From contig CAYYQW010000001.1 in assembly GCA_964472505.1 (NCBI GenBank), positions 141,819 to 205,818 on the forward strand: a DNA stretch of 64,000 bases. The letters run 5' to 3'. Shown here one piece after another: positions 14,898 to 23,677 of the stretch. The position numbers and the translations under genes were made by a program. The notes beneath the pieces were generated by a model, which was not told the DNA's origin, searched no databases, and saw only the letters and a list, made by a program, of their open reading frames with translations. Source of the stretch: JAYEIA01 sp964472505 (GTDB lineage: Bacteria; Bacteroidota; Bacteroidia; Bacteroidales; JAADGE01). How positions within the stretch are numbered: position 1 is the first letter of the stretch; each line of letters begins with the position of its first letter.

Positions 14898-16662
14898 CAG
14901 CATTTTTTGTATAATATTCTTTGGAATTTTCAACTGTCCGGCTCAAAAAATACTGGACGAACGTGTTAATTTGAAACTGAACAATACCCGACTTCCGGAG
15001 GCATTAAAAACCATTGAGCAACAATCCGGGGCACGTTTTGCCTATAACGCACAAATTACGGAAGATTGCCAAAGCGTATCGTTTCAGGCGAATAACATTT
15101 GTGTGGGCGATGCATTAAATCATATTCTTCAAAACAAATACAGTTATCAAACTGCGGGTTCTCACATCATTCTGCTGCCCCAAAAAAACACAAACCAACA
15201 AACAAAAAAACAAGTTCATACCATAAGCGGTACCATTTACGATTCCAAAACCGGCAAAGGCATCAAATATGCCAGTATTTATGATGTAAACGAACGTTTT
15301 TCAAGTGTCAGTGATTCAAAAGGCCGATTTAGCTTTCAGATTAAAAGCAAAGAAAATCTTAGAGGCCTTAATTTCAGTAAAACAGGATACAAAGACAGTA
15401 TTTTGATGTTCAACACGCTGAATCCGGACAGCATACATATTTCATTAACAGCGCTTCCGGGTTACAATTTACCGATACCGGAAATGCAACCGGGCTTCAG
15501 AACACAAGCAAGAGCGGATGAAATTGTTGCCGTAAAAGATATTTTTCTCTCGGAGCAGGTCTCAGCCAATGCTGAAAACCTGCAACACATTGATGAAATA
15601 AATAATTTTCAGTTCTCTATATTACCCGGTTTAAGTTCCAATTTTTCAAAATACGGTGTTCTTGAAAACCGTGTTTCAATAAATCTCTTGGCAGGTTACT
15701 CAAAAGGGGTCAAAGGATTTGAAATTGGAACCTTAGCCAACATCAGCAAGCAAAATGTTGTCGGACTGCAAATTGCCGGATTGACCAATATCACGGGCGG
15801 CAATCTGCATGGCTCACAAATCAGCGGGCTGGCAAACATCGGTTCAACAAATACGGAAGGCACACAAATATCGGGCGGAGCAAATTTCAATAAAAACAAA
15901 TTTGAAGGTTTACAAATTGCTTCCATATTTAATCAAAATAACGGCCCGTTTGAAGGCGTGCAAATAGCCGGGCTTATCAACAAAACATACAGCCTTAACG
16001 GCCTGCAAATAGCAGGATTATTAAATACGGCAAAAAGCCATACAAACGGTAGCCAAATTGCAGTGGGCGGTAATTATTCCAAAAGCGGGATAAGTGAAGG
16101 CTTGCAAATCGCAGTTTTATTTAACAAAGCTTACCACCAAAAAGGCCTACAAATAGCTCTTGTAAATATAAACGATACTTCGGAAGGTTTTGAAGCCGGC
16201 CTTTTTAGTTATGTAAGAAGAGGTTTCAGAGAACAAGAACTGGCTTGGGATGAGCTAAACATGCTGAATTATATTTTCAGAACCGGAAATCACAAATTTT
16301 ATAACATATTGCATAGCTCAGTCAAGCCCGATAAATTCGGAACACTTTCATTCGGCTACGGATTGGGGCGAAGGGTTTTGGAAGAAAAAGCCTTTCAAGC
16401 TTCATTGGAAATAAGCTATCACATGATAATTTCGGATAATTACGGCGGCATAACATTCTACGATTACAATAAAATTGGGCTGTACGCCTGCATGCCGTTC
16501 GGAAAAAATTTGCAACTGAGCTTGGGCCCGGATATCAACTTTCATTTTACCTACGAAAAGGACAACCCGATAAGCAAGGAAATCAACGACAATTATCTGC
16601 CCGGATTTTCGAATGAATTAAGCAGCATTCGATTAGGTTTTCGAGCAGGTATCCGGCTTTAA
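14881..16662 (+). CDS. STN + carboxypeptidase-regulatory + surface-repeat protein (no TonB plug)
   Basis: A 593-residue secreted protein from ATG 14881, which gives a signal peptide (MKPIISSIFCIIFFGIFNC). The longer in-frame start lacks one. An STN domain spans about 25-95 (VNLKLNNTRLPEALKTIEQQ), as in FecA-type transducers. A carboxypeptidase-regulatory-like domain spans about 115-190 (ISGTIYDSKTGKGIKYASIY). From about 265 come at least eight repeats of the type GxQIAGLxN (LA_2272-type surface repeat), then a beta-rich C-terminus. There is no TonB-dependent plug or SusC-like barrel, although the gene sits where such a receptor normally follows fecR. It overlaps fecR and is surely in that operon. 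Confidence 0.75.
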   Translation: MKPIISSIFCIIFFGIFNCPAQKILDERVNLKLNNTRLPEALKTIEQQSGARFAYNAQITEDCQSVSFQANNICVGDALNHILQNKYSYQTAGSHIILLPQKNTNQQTKKQVHTISGTIYDSKTGKGIKYASIYDVNERFSSVSDSKGRFSFQIKSKENLRGLNFSKTGYKDSILMFNTLNPDSIHISLTALPGYNLPIPEMQPGFRTQARADEIVAVKDIFLSEQVSANAENLQHIDEINNFQFSILPGLSSNFSKYGVLENRVSINLLAGYSKGVKGFEIGTLANISKQNVVGLQIAGLTNITGGNLHGSQISGLANIGSTNTEGTQISGGANFNKNKFEGLQIASIFNQNNGPFEGVQIAGLINKTYSLNGLQIAGLLNTAKSHTNGSQIAVGGNYSKSGISEGLQIAVLFNKAYHQKGLQIALVNINDTSEGFEAGLFSYVRRGFREQELAWDELNMLNYIFRTGNHKFYNILHSSVKPDKFGTLSFGYGLGRRVLEEKAFQASLEISYHMIISDNYGGITFYDYNKIGLYACMPFGKNLQLSLGPDINFHFTYEKDNPISKEINDNYLPGFSNELSSIRLGFRAGIRL

Positions 16663-16836
16663 ATTCAGTTTTTCTTCAAAAAAAAATCTGCAAACCATAA
16701 CGCGGCTCCTGCCACCGGCATTGAATATATCGTCTGATATTGGAGTACCGATTTCGACAAGCACAATCTCCGAAACAGACAGAATCAGCATCTATTATCT
16801 TACGAAAAACAAATAAGAAAAAAAATTAATCTCCGA
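16663..16836. other. Spacer before the second surface-repeat gene
   Basis: No gene seen. A short stem AATCTCC/GGGGATT followed by eight Ts could act as a terminator, but the same bases form part of the predicted ECF promoter at 16837, so I do not annotate it separately. Confidence 0.4.
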
Positions 16837-16866
16837 ATAGGGGATTTTTTTTATGTCGATGTTATA
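16837..16866 (+). promoter_or_regulatory. Predicted ECF sigma promoter of the second surface-repeat operon
   Basis: ATAGGGG (16837-16843), 17 bases, GTTATA (16861-16866): identical elements and spacing to 13848-13877. It lies 52 bases before ATG 16919. Confidence 0.7.
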
Positions 16867-16918
16867 GTAGTAAACAAACATCATTTATAAATAATCAAAA
16901 AAATAAAATTTCAAAACA

Positions 16919-18028
16919 ATGAAAAAAACACTTTTAAGTATCGTACTTCTTATCTCATTCAGCTGTTCTTTTGCACAGCAAGACTCTCTTAAATGGCGTT
17001 TTGCCCAGATAAGTTTCTTCTACCCTTTAGGAACTAACGGCCCTGCTATTGACTATACCAACATATTGTCATTTAACGTATTAGCCGGAGTAAACGGCGG
17101 TTTGCGCGGAGCTGAATTTGGCAGCATTGCCAATATAAATACCGGTGATGTGTATGGTTTTCAAACTTCCGGTGTAGTGAATGTTAATACAGCAAATATG
17201 GGTGGATTTCAGGCATCTTCGGTGCTCAATGCCAATATGGGCGATGTGTATGCCGGACAATTCTCAAACGTAGCTAACCTAAACAGGGGTAATTTCACGG
17301 GTCTAAGCGCAAGTGCCATAAACATAAACGGAAAGAATACCTACGGAGCTCAATTGGCCGCTGTGCTGAACCTAAGTACCCAAAATACCGACGGAGCACA
17401 AATATCCTTTTTCATGAACATAACCGGAGATACCCTGCGCGGTACTCAGATAGGACTTATTAACAAAGCACGCGTACTTAACGGCACACAAATCGGCATT
17501 ATAAACATTGTAAGCGATTCTTCGGAAAATGCAGTTCCGATAGGCCTGCTTAATTATGCAGCCGATGGTGTGGCAGAAATTGAAATTGCCGCTACTGAAG
17601 TTATTTACGGCAGTCTTAACCTGAAACTCGGAAGCAAAAGGCTTTACACCATTCTAAAAGCCGGTTTCAGTGTACAAAATGCCAAACCGCTTACAGCTTT
17701 TGGCGTGGGACTCGGCTCACGTTTTCAGTTTGGCAACAAGCTTTCTCTCGCTGCCGAACTGGAAGGCTCACAACTTAATACCGGTTATTATTGGCAGATA
17801 AACAATATTGACCTGCTAAGCTCGGTTAATTTATCGCTGCGCTACCGTATTAATAACAAACTCGCCATTTCGGCCGGCCCGGTTTTTAATACATATTTTA
17901 CACAAGACCTCAGCGATTCAGCTTTTGGTAACCTTAATCCGCCTTACATTTTATATCGTGAGATATGGCCTGATACCGAAATATATAACTGGGTAGGCGG
18001 AAAAATCGGAATCGCATTTACATTCTAA
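16919..18028 (+). CDS. LA_2272-type surface-repeat protein
   Basis: A 369-residue exported protein with a signal peptide (MKKTLLSIVLLISFSCSFAQ). The N-terminal half is built of about eight repeats of roughly 20 residues with the pattern GxQxSxVxNxN (for example VYGFQTSGVVNVNTANMGG, TYGAQLAAVLNLSTQNTDG), as in the STN-containing protein upstream. The second half alternates hydrophobic strands and ends in an aromatic (GIAFTF), as outer-membrane beta-barrels do. Its own copy of the ECF promoter puts it under the same control. Function unknown; a surface structure or sensor partner is inference. Confidence 0.7.
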   Translation: MKKTLLSIVLLISFSCSFAQQDSLKWRFAQISFFYPLGTNGPAIDYTNILSFNVLAGVNGGLRGAEFGSIANINTGDVYGFQTSGVVNVNTANMGGFQASSVLNANMGDVYAGQFSNVANLNRGNFTGLSASAININGKNTYGAQLAAVLNLSTQNTDGAQISFFMNITGDTLRGTQIGLINKARVLNGTQIGIINIVSDSSENAVPIGLLNYAADGVAEIEIAATEVIYGSLNLKLGSKRLYTILKAGFSVQNAKPLTAFGVGLGSRFQFGNKLSLAAELEGSQLNTGYYWQINNIDLLSSVNLSLRYRINNKLAISAGPVFNTYFTQDLSDSAFGNLNPPYILYREIWPDTEIYNWVGGKIGIAFTF

Positions 18029-18065
18029 AAACACAAGTAATTATTAATCACATAAATATAAAATC

Positions 18066-18848
18066 ATGAAACATTTAAAAATAACAGTAATTGCAAGCAT
18101 AATTATTTCATTGAGCCTTACGGGATGCACCCGTTCACTGTTTTGCACTCACGGAAAAGGCGAAATAATTGAGACCACTTTAGACATCAGAACATTTAAT
18201 CAACTGGAACTTTGCGGAAGCTTTGATGCCGAAATAATTCAAGCGGAAGAATTTTCGGTTATGGCACGCGGACACGAAAATATTATTGATGATTTAAACA
18301 CCTTCGTAACTAATAATACTTGGCGGGCTAAACTTGATAAAGCCTGTTACAATCATTTCGAGTTGACTTTATTTATCACATTACCGGAAATAGAAAGCAT
18401 AACGGTAGAGGGCTCAGGCGATGTTTATATCGAAGGGCTTTTCATTCAAGAACAATTCAATGCCGAAATAAAAGGAAGCGGCGACATTTTTTGCGCAAGC
18501 CCGATTGAAGCTGAAACGGTAAGTCTGAATATTGCCGGTTCGGGCGATATTGAAGCTAAAATAATTACCGATTATACCAATGCACGTATCGAAGGAAGCG
18601 GAGAAATGTACCTTTCGGGCAGCAGCTCGGAACAAGACATATACATTTTGGGCAGCGGCGATTATTTAGCATCTGAACTAATAACAGATTATACCGGAAT
18701 AAAGATAATAGGCAGCGGCAACACAGAAGTTAATGCAGCAGAGGAACTTGATATTACCATAGACGGAAGCGGCAATGTTTATTACACGGGTTATCCGAGC
18801 ATAAACAGCCGAATACTCGGTTCCGGCAGAATAATCAATAATAATTAA
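18066..18848 (+). CDS. GIN-domain (DUF2807) adhesin-like lipoprotein
   Basis: A 260-residue predicted lipoprotein (lipobox ISLSLTGC). The mature protein is a DUF2807/GIN auto-transporter adhesin-like beta-helix. It begins with FNQLELCGSFDAEIIQAEEF and contains repeated strand turns ending in GSGD or GSGN (EGSGDVYIEG, IKGSGDIFCA, AGSGDIEAK, IGSGNTEV, DGSGNVYY). Such proteins are extracellular or periplasmic and their ligand is unknown. It follows the surface-repeat gene by 37 bp with no terminator between them, so it is probably in the same ECF-controlled unit. Confidence 0.78.
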   Translation: MKHLKITVIASIIISLSLTGCTRSLFCTHGKGEIIETTLDIRTFNQLELCGSFDAEIIQAEEFSVMARGHENIIDDLNTFVTNNTWRAKLDKACYNHFELTLFITLPEIESITVEGSGDVYIEGLFIQEQFNAEIKGSGDIFCASPIEAETVSLNIAGSGDIEAKIITDYTNARIEGSGEMYLSGSSSEQDIYILGSGDYLASELITDYTGIKIIGSGNTEVNAAEELDITIDGSGNVYYTGYPSINSRILGSGRIINNN

Positions 18849-18937
18849 TCACATCTTTAAAATACATTTCATAATAATGCGTTAAACTATAAGGTATAAA
18901 AGCCTGATAACAAGCATTATTAACTAAAAAAAAAGCC

Positions 18938-19402
18938 ATGAAACTAACAAACAAAATTTTAACAATTACGCTCATTACTCTATTTGCTTTTGCTTCTTGC
19001 GGCAAATATGATGAAGGCCCCTCGCTCACACTTTTAAGTAAGAAAGCCCGTATTTCCGGAGAATGGGAAATTGAAAAACTAATTGTGGACGGAGAAGAAA
19101 GTGAAGAATCGTCTCTGTTTGATGCCATGACTTTTATTTTGGAAAAAGACGGCACCGGAATGCAAAAAGTAGATGCCATAACTTATACCGTAGGCGATCA
19201 AACTTATGAAACCGATCCGCAGGAAAACGATTTGGAGTGGGAACTGAGCGATGACAAAGAAACTTTCAGAATGCGCATAAAAGATGAAGATGAGTGGGAT
19301 GATTGGGACGAAATGACCATTAGAAGGCTTACCAATTCTGAGTTTTGGCTCGACCAAATGGAAGACGAAGTCTTATGGGAAATGTTTCTTGTGAAAAAAT
19401 AG
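18938..19402 (+). CDS. Lipocalin-like lipoprotein
   Basis: A 154-residue predicted lipoprotein (lipobox FAFASC). The mature domain is lipocalin-like/DUF5004-like: ISGEWEIEKLIVDGEE at the start, FILEKDGTGMQKVD and DLEWELSDDKETFRMRI in the middle, and a MTIRRLTNSEFWL strand near the end. It is strongly acidic. It is the last gene before a good terminator and may be the tail of the sigma/FecR-controlled run, although the 89-bp gap could hold its own promoter. Confidence 0.68.
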   Translation: MKLTNKILTITLITLFAFASCGKYDEGPSLTLLSKKARISGEWEIEKLIVDGEESEESSLFDAMTFILEKDGTGMQKVDAITYTVGDQTYETDPQENDLEWELSDDKETFRMRIKDEDEWDDWDEMTIRRLTNSEFWLDQMEDEVLWEMFLVKK

Positions 19403-19426
19403 ATGCAAAACCATAACTCAAAACAG

Positions 19427-19460
19427 AACACAGCCGATCATTCGGCTGTGTTTTTTTTTG
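19427..19460 (+). terminator. Rho-independent terminator closing the surface-protein cluster
   Basis: AACACAGCCGA (19427-19437) pairs perfectly with TCGGCTGTGTT (19442-19452) over a four-base loop, followed by a run of Ts. Confidence 0.85.
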
Positions 19461-19504
19461 TGTGCACAAACAGAGAAATTCTCCGATAAAACCGGTCTTT
19501 TATA

Positions 19505-19512
19505 TATATTTG
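19505..19512 (+). promoter_or_regulatory. -7 box TATATTTG of the methyltransferase gene
   Basis: Exact TAnnTTTG match ending 11 bases before ATG 19524. It excludes the longer in-frame start at 19458, which would lie upstream of the promoter. Confidence 0.6.
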
Positions 19513-19523
19513 CCGCACAAACA

Positions 19524-20315
19524 ATGAAACACAAAGCAATGAAAAAAATCATACAGTTTGCGGTACGGAAAATCCCTCGTCCCGTTTTGATTAGAATCAG
19601 TTATATGGTTAGAAAGCCGATAAGCTTATTATATAAAGGAAACAATTATGAATGCCCGGTGTGTGAAAAAACTTTTCGGAAATTTCTTCCTTACGGAAAT
19701 CAGGGTAAAGAAAACCGACTTTGTCCTTCCTGTTTATCGTTAGAGCGGCATCGTTTGCTGTGGCTTTTTTTAAAAGAAAAAACCGATTTCTTTCAGGCAC
19801 CCGCCAAAGTACTGCACATAGCTCCCGAACAGCCCTTTCTAAAACGTTTCAAAAATTTAAAAAATCTTGAATACACCACCGCCGACCTGCTCTCACCTAT
19901 TGCCGACGTAAAAACGGATATTCGTGATATGGTATTTGGGAACAACCAATTTGATTGGGTAATTTGCAATCATGTATTGGAGCATATTGACGATGAACAA
20001 AAAGCACTCAAAGAAATACTGCGTGTGCTGAAACCGAGCGGAAAAGCCATATTGCAAGTTCCCATTGATTACTCATTGGAAAAAACTTATGAAGACCCAA
20101 GCATAACAAGCAGGAAAGCGCGTGAAAAACATTTCGGACAATACGACCATGTACGCTTATACGGCAAAGACTATGAAAAAAGGCTGCAAAAGGCCGGTTT
20201 TGAAACCGATGCAAACCCTTTTGTAAAAGAACTGCCCGAGGAATTTCAAGAGCGTTTTCGCTTGGATCCGCAAGAGCTGATTTATTATAGTAAAAAGCCG
20301 TTTTCCGAAATTTAG
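19524..20315 (+). CDS. Class I SAM-dependent methyltransferase with N-terminal zinc-ribbon
   Basis: About 263 residues. A zinc-ribbon-like part comes first (YECPVCEKTF...LCPSCLSLERHR, two CxxC pairs). A class I methyltransferase fold follows: VLHIAPEQPF in place of motif I, then DLLSPIADVKTDI, FDWVICNHVLEHI (Methyltransf_11 signature) and EILRVLKPSGKAILQVP. The motif I glycines are poor (HIAPEQ rather than a glycine-rich GxGxG loop), as in a known subgroup of this family. The next start, ATG 19539, is also possible. The substrate is unknown. Its stop overlaps the convergent muramidase-like gene by four bases. Confidence 0.72.
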   Translation: MKHKAMKKIIQFAVRKIPRPVLIRISYMVRKPISLLYKGNNYECPVCEKTFRKFLPYGNQGKENRLCPSCLSLERHRLLWLFLKEKTDFFQAPAKVLHIAPEQPFLKRFKNLKNLEYTTADLLSPIADVKTDIRDMVFGNNQFDWVICNHVLEHIDDEQKALKEILRVLKPSGKAILQVPIDYSLEKTYEDPSITSRKAREKHFGQYDHVRLYGKDYEKRLQKAGFETDANPFVKELPEEFQERFRLDPQELIYYSKKPFSEI

Positions 20316-20950
20316 CGCAGTTTAATGCGAATTTTTTCTTTACGCTTTATGCTTTTTTGTCTGAATAGGCGCAAATATTTCATCCCTTTTTCAATATAAA
20401 GCGAATCATGCGTTAGCGGAATACTGTCTTCCGGCAAATGTTTTCCGGTATTGTGTAGGTGAAAAGCATTTACGAAATCCTCTTGTCGCAACAAGGCACC
20501 ATAAGATAAATCAATCCATTGAGCACCGAAAAAAGCGCTGCTGTCAATAAGCTCTTCAACCGTAATATGCAAGAAAAAACATTTATAACCCATCAATTGA
20601 AAAGGCCCCCAAGACTTTGCCATAGCCTGCAAACTGCTGTCCGGAGCTCCTTTTAAATCATCCGGCAAAATATTTTCAAAACGGTCGCATTGCCCTTTTT
20701 TAACTCGGAGCAATTTCTCATAAACATGCGGCTCAAAACGCTGCGGAATCTCTTTACGTCCGGAAACTTCAACAGCAGCCAAAGCTTGCAAATAATCCAC
20801 AGGCAAGGCAAACCAATCGGCATAATTCTGAAAACTTTGCGTATAGTTTTTCTCCACACGACTTACAATAATCTCAGTTTCCGACGGGTGGTTGCATGCA
20901 CTTATTAATAATCCGGCTGCAACAAATAAATAGTCTTTTAATCGAAACAT
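20312..20950 (-). CDS. N-acetylmuramidase-like lipoprotein
   Basis: A 212-residue predicted lipoprotein (lipobox GLLISAC). The mature region resembles the N-acetylmuramidase (DUF3380) family. It has the AVEVSG motif with a candidate catalytic Glu, RFEPHVYEKL in the place of the family's LFERHVF block, then KSWGPFQLMGY (family pattern SWGxxQxMG). It would cleave peptidoglycan on the periplasmic side. The gene stands alone on the minus strand and overlaps the end of the methyltransferase gene tail to tail. Catalytic activity is likely, but the motif is short of full consensus. Confidence 0.65.
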   Translation of the reverse strand: MFRLKDYLFVAAGLLISACNHPSETEIIVSRVEKNYTQSFQNYADWFALPVDYLQALAAVEVSGRKEIPQRFEPHVYEKLLRVKKGQCDRFENILPDDLKGAPDSSLQAMAKSWGPFQLMGYKCFFLHITVEELIDSSAFFGAQWIDLSYGALLRQEDFVNAFHLHNTGKHLPEDSIPLTHDSLYIEKGMKYLRLFRQKSIKRKEKIRIKLR

Positions 20951-21059
20951 TTTTTTTCATTTACATCAAATATGACTTCAAAGATTATGCTCTTTTTATC
21001 ATTAATCAAATATTTCCAAATAAAGCCAATATCTTGTTCTAAATTTAGTTTAAGACATA

Positions 21060-21067
21060 TATCTTTG
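21060..21067 (+). promoter_or_regulatory. -7 box TATCTTTG of the SUMF1-like gene
   Basis: Exact TAnnTTTG match ending 23 bases before ATG 21091, with a TTG at about the expected upstream distance (21034). Confidence 0.6.
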
Positions 21068-21090
21068 CAAAAAAATTAAATTTTAAAATT

Positions 21091-21891
21091 ATGAAAACTC
21101 TAATAACAATAATAGCTGCAATAATGCTTTATGCAACGAGCATTGCTCAGGAAAATGCTCCCGAAATGGTATTGGTTGAAGGCGGAACATACACCATGGG
21201 GAACGAAGAGAGTGAATATTCCGATGAATACCCGGCACACGATGTTACCCTTTCATCTTTTTATATGAGTAAATATGAAATAAGCATCGGGCTTTACAAA
21301 AAATTCGGAGCCATGACCGGAAAACAGATTCCCAACGGACCCGATAATTTTCCGGCTTACGCCATGAGTTGGAATGACGCCATCATGTTCTGTAACTGGC
21401 TAAGCAGCGTGAATGGTAAAGAACGCTGTTACGAAATTAACCGCGAAGGAAAATATTTCAGAGCAACATTTAATCCCGAAGCCAACGGTTTTCGATTACC
21501 TACCGAAGCCGAATGGGAATATGCCGCAAGAGGCGGAAATAAAACACATCATTATGCATACAGCGGCAGCGAAAACCCCACCGAAGTAGCCTGGTATCTG
21601 CAGTCGGGCAATGAAATAAAGCCGGTAGGCGGCAAAAAACCCAATGAATTAGGTATTTATGATATGTCCGGTAATCTTATTGAGCTTTGTTGGGATAACT
21701 ATGCATCGGACTACTATTCGGAAAGCCCGGAGGATAACCCCACCGGCCCTGCAAACGGCTCCACCAAAGTGGCTCGCGGCGGAAGTTACTACGGAAGCGC
21801 TGAAACTTTACGGGTAAGCAAGCGTTTTCCTTTTGCTCCGGACCAAAATGACAAAACTCTGGGCATGCGATTGGTTAGAAATGCTGACTAA
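21091..21891 (+). CDS. SUMF1/FGE-sulfatase-domain secreted protein, probably non-catalytic
   Basis: A 266-residue exported protein (signal peptide ending SIAQ). It has the formylglycine-generating-enzyme fold: VEGGTYTMGNEE at the start, FYMSKYEISIGLYKKF, AYAMSWNDAIMFCNWLS, GFRLPTEAEWEYAARGG, YDMSGNLIELCWD, VARGGSYYGSAE, and a closing GMRLVRN. The paired Cys of true FGEs, which should follow the RGGS motif, are absent (GSYYGSAETLRVSKR), so sulfatase activation is unlikely. Many such Bacteroidota proteins serve as ligand-binding or surface domains. It is followed closely by the fluoride channel gene. Confidence 0.8.
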   Translation: MKTLITIIAAIMLYATSIAQENAPEMVLVEGGTYTMGNEESEYSDEYPAHDVTLSSFYMSKYEISIGLYKKFGAMTGKQIPNGPDNFPAYAMSWNDAIMFCNWLSSVNGKERCYEINREGKYFRATFNPEANGFRLPTEAEWEYAARGGNKTHHYAYSGSENPTEVAWYLQSGNEIKPVGGKKPNELGIYDMSGNLIELCWDNYASDYYSESPEDNPTGPANGSTKVARGGSYYGSAETLRVSKRFPFAPDQNDKTLGMRLVRNAD

Positions 21892-21929
21892 CAGATAAAA
21901 TCTCCCTAACTGAATTTATTATATAAAAA

Positions 21930-22301
21930 ATGTTTCAAGGATTTTTATTGGTAACTTTTGGAGGCGGCATAGGAAGCGGCTTCCGATTCTTAACATCACA
22001 GATTGCGGCAAAATATTTTCAAGCCGCTTTTCCCTTTGCCACTTTCACGGCCAATATTTTGGGTTCTTTACTTATCGGGATACTCTTAGCTTTATCGGCT
22101 CGCGGTGAATTAATTGGAGAAAATTATAAACTGTTATTTATAACCGGCTTTTGTGGCGGGTTTACCACTTTTTCGGCTTTTGCATCTGAAAACATTAAGC
22201 TGTTCCAAACCGGCAACCATTTAACTGCTCTCTTATATTCCGGAGCGACTATATTTGCCGGTTTATTAGCCGTTTGGTTGGGACTTTACTTAGCTAAATA
22301 A
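21930..22301 (+). CDS. crcB: Fluoride-specific ion channel FluC/CrcB
   Basis: A 123-residue protein with four hydrophobic helices. Signature elements are all there: GGGIGSGFRF in helix 1, the NILGSLLIG segment with the conserved Asn in helix 2, and GFCGGFTTFSAFASE with the Phe-box and the TTFS stretch that lines the fluoride path in helix 3. It works as an antiparallel homodimer in the inner membrane and lets fluoride leave the cell. Only one copy is present. No fluoride riboswitch was recognised in the 38 bp between it and the upstream gene. Confidence 0.92.
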   Translation: MFQGFLLVTFGGGIGSGFRFLTSQIAAKYFQAAFPFATFTANILGSLLIGILLALSARGELIGENYKLLFITGFCGGFTTFSAFASENIKLFQTGNHLTALLYSGATIFAGLLAVWLGLYLAK

Positions 22302-22363
22302 TTAGAGTTCAAACTCTTCTCTTTATACACAGGCACTAATGAGTTGCTGAATACAACTTTACT

Positions 22364-23662
22364 TTACAAGCTCCAATATAACATCTTATGTATTTTATCT
22401 CGATAAATGCCTTTAATATCAACCAAGACAGCATTCTCTGAGGTGATTGAAAGGAAATAGTCTTCGCTCAGGTCAGCATATTCTTTATGGTTTACGGCAA
22501 CTACAACAGCATCATAATCATCAGCTGTTTTTTCACAAAGCCTTATTCCGTATTCTTCATAAACTTCTTGCGGATTGGCTCCGGGATCAATGGTATCGAC
22601 TTTAACATTGTACGATTCAAGCTCTTTTATTAAATCAGATACTTTGGTATTTCGGATATCACTTACATTTTCCTTAAAAGTAATTCCCATTATTATAACT
22701 TTTGAATCGGATATGTTTTTGTTTTGAGCTGCAATTTTCTTAACAACTTGTTTTCCTATGTAACCGCCCATGGAATCATTCAAGAATCGGCCGGCATTTA
22801 TAATCTGCGGATGATAGCCCAACTCTTTCGCTTTATGCACCAGATAATACGGATCTACTCCAATACAATGCCCGCCTACTAAGCCCGGAAAGAACTTCAA
22901 AAAATTCCACTTAGTTCCGGCAGCTTCCAGCACCTCGTAGGTATTTATCCCGATTCGATTGAAAATTATTGATAATTCATTCATAAAAGCAATGTTAACA
23001 TCGCGCTGAGTATTTTCAATAATTTTTGCGGCTTCGGCTACTTTTATGGATGCAGCTCTGTGTACCCCGGCTTCAACAATCAGTTCATAAACGGCGGCAA
23101 TATTCTCAAGAGCCTCGTCATCGCTGCCCGACACTACTTTTGTAATGGTCTTCAACGTATTTACCTTATCTCCCGGGTTTATGCGCTCGGGCGAAAAACC
23201 TACTTTAAAATCTTCATTAAACTTTAAATCGGAATATTGCTCCAAAACCGGAACACAGTCCTCCTCAGTGCAACCGGGATAAACCGTGGATTCAAAAACC
23301 ACATAATCACCTTTTGAAAGCGCTTTGCCTACTGTTTTGCATGCAGCCATCAAAGGCTTTAAGTCCGGTTGTCGGTGTTCATCAATAGGCGTTGGAACAG
23401 CCACGATATAAAAACCGGCTTCGGCCAAATCGTCTGCATCTGCCGTAAAGTGTATATTTGTATTTTCAAAATCAGACTCGGCAAGCTCTTTGCTCGGGTC
23501 AATGTGTTTTTTCATTAGTTCTATGCGCTCTTGATTAATATCAAAACCATAAGTTGTACACGTTTTCCCAAGTTCCAAAGCTAAAGGCAGGCCTACATAG
23601 CCCAAACCTATTACAGCCGGTTTTGTTTCATTCTCTTTTATTCTTTGATAAATGCTTTTCAT
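22364..23662 (-). CDS. Nucleotide-sugar 6-dehydrogenase (WbpA/TviB-like)
   Basis: A 432-residue UDP-sugar dehydrogenase. It has an N-terminal Rossmann motif VIGLGYVGLPLALELG, then FSPERINPGDK. The catalytic Cys is in GGHCIGVDPYYLVHKA, and a C-terminal UDP-binding domain carries KVIIMGITFKENVSDIRNTK. With the next three genes it fits the Wbp route, where UDP-GlcNAc is oxidised to UDP-GlcNAcA. This is the last gene of the minus-strand run. The exact sugar (GlcNAc or GalNAc) cannot be decided from sequence. Confidence 0.85.
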   Translation of the reverse strand: MKSIYQRIKENETKPAVIGLGYVGLPLALELGKTCTTYGFDINQERIELMKKHIDPSKELAESDFENTNIHFTADADDLAEAGFYIVAVPTPIDEHRQPDLKPLMAACKTVGKALSKGDYVVFESTVYPGCTEEDCVPVLEQYSDLKFNEDFKVGFSPERINPGDKVNTLKTITKVVSGSDDEALENIAAVYELIVEAGVHRAASIKVAEAAKIIENTQRDVNIAFMNELSIIFNRIGINTYEVLEAAGTKWNFLKFFPGLVGGHCIGVDPYYLVHKAKELGYHPQIINAGRFLNDSMGGYIGKQVVKKIAAQNKNISDSKVIIMGITFKENVSDIRNTKVSDLIKELESYNVKVDTIDPGANPQEVYEEYGIRLCEKTADDYDAVVVAVNHKEYADLSEDYFLSITSENAVLVDIKGIYRDKIHKMLYWSL

Positions 23663-23677
23663 TTTATTATAGTTTTC

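Noticed and set aside
16828..16852. Hairpin AATCTCC/GGGGATT plus T-run as a terminator
   Set aside because: The same bases form the ATAGGGG element of the predicted ECF promoter, whose exact twin at 13848 has no hairpin; the stem is short.
21091..21891. Active formylglycine-generating enzyme
   Set aside because: The active-site Cys pair after the RGGS motif is missing and no sulfatase gene is nearby.
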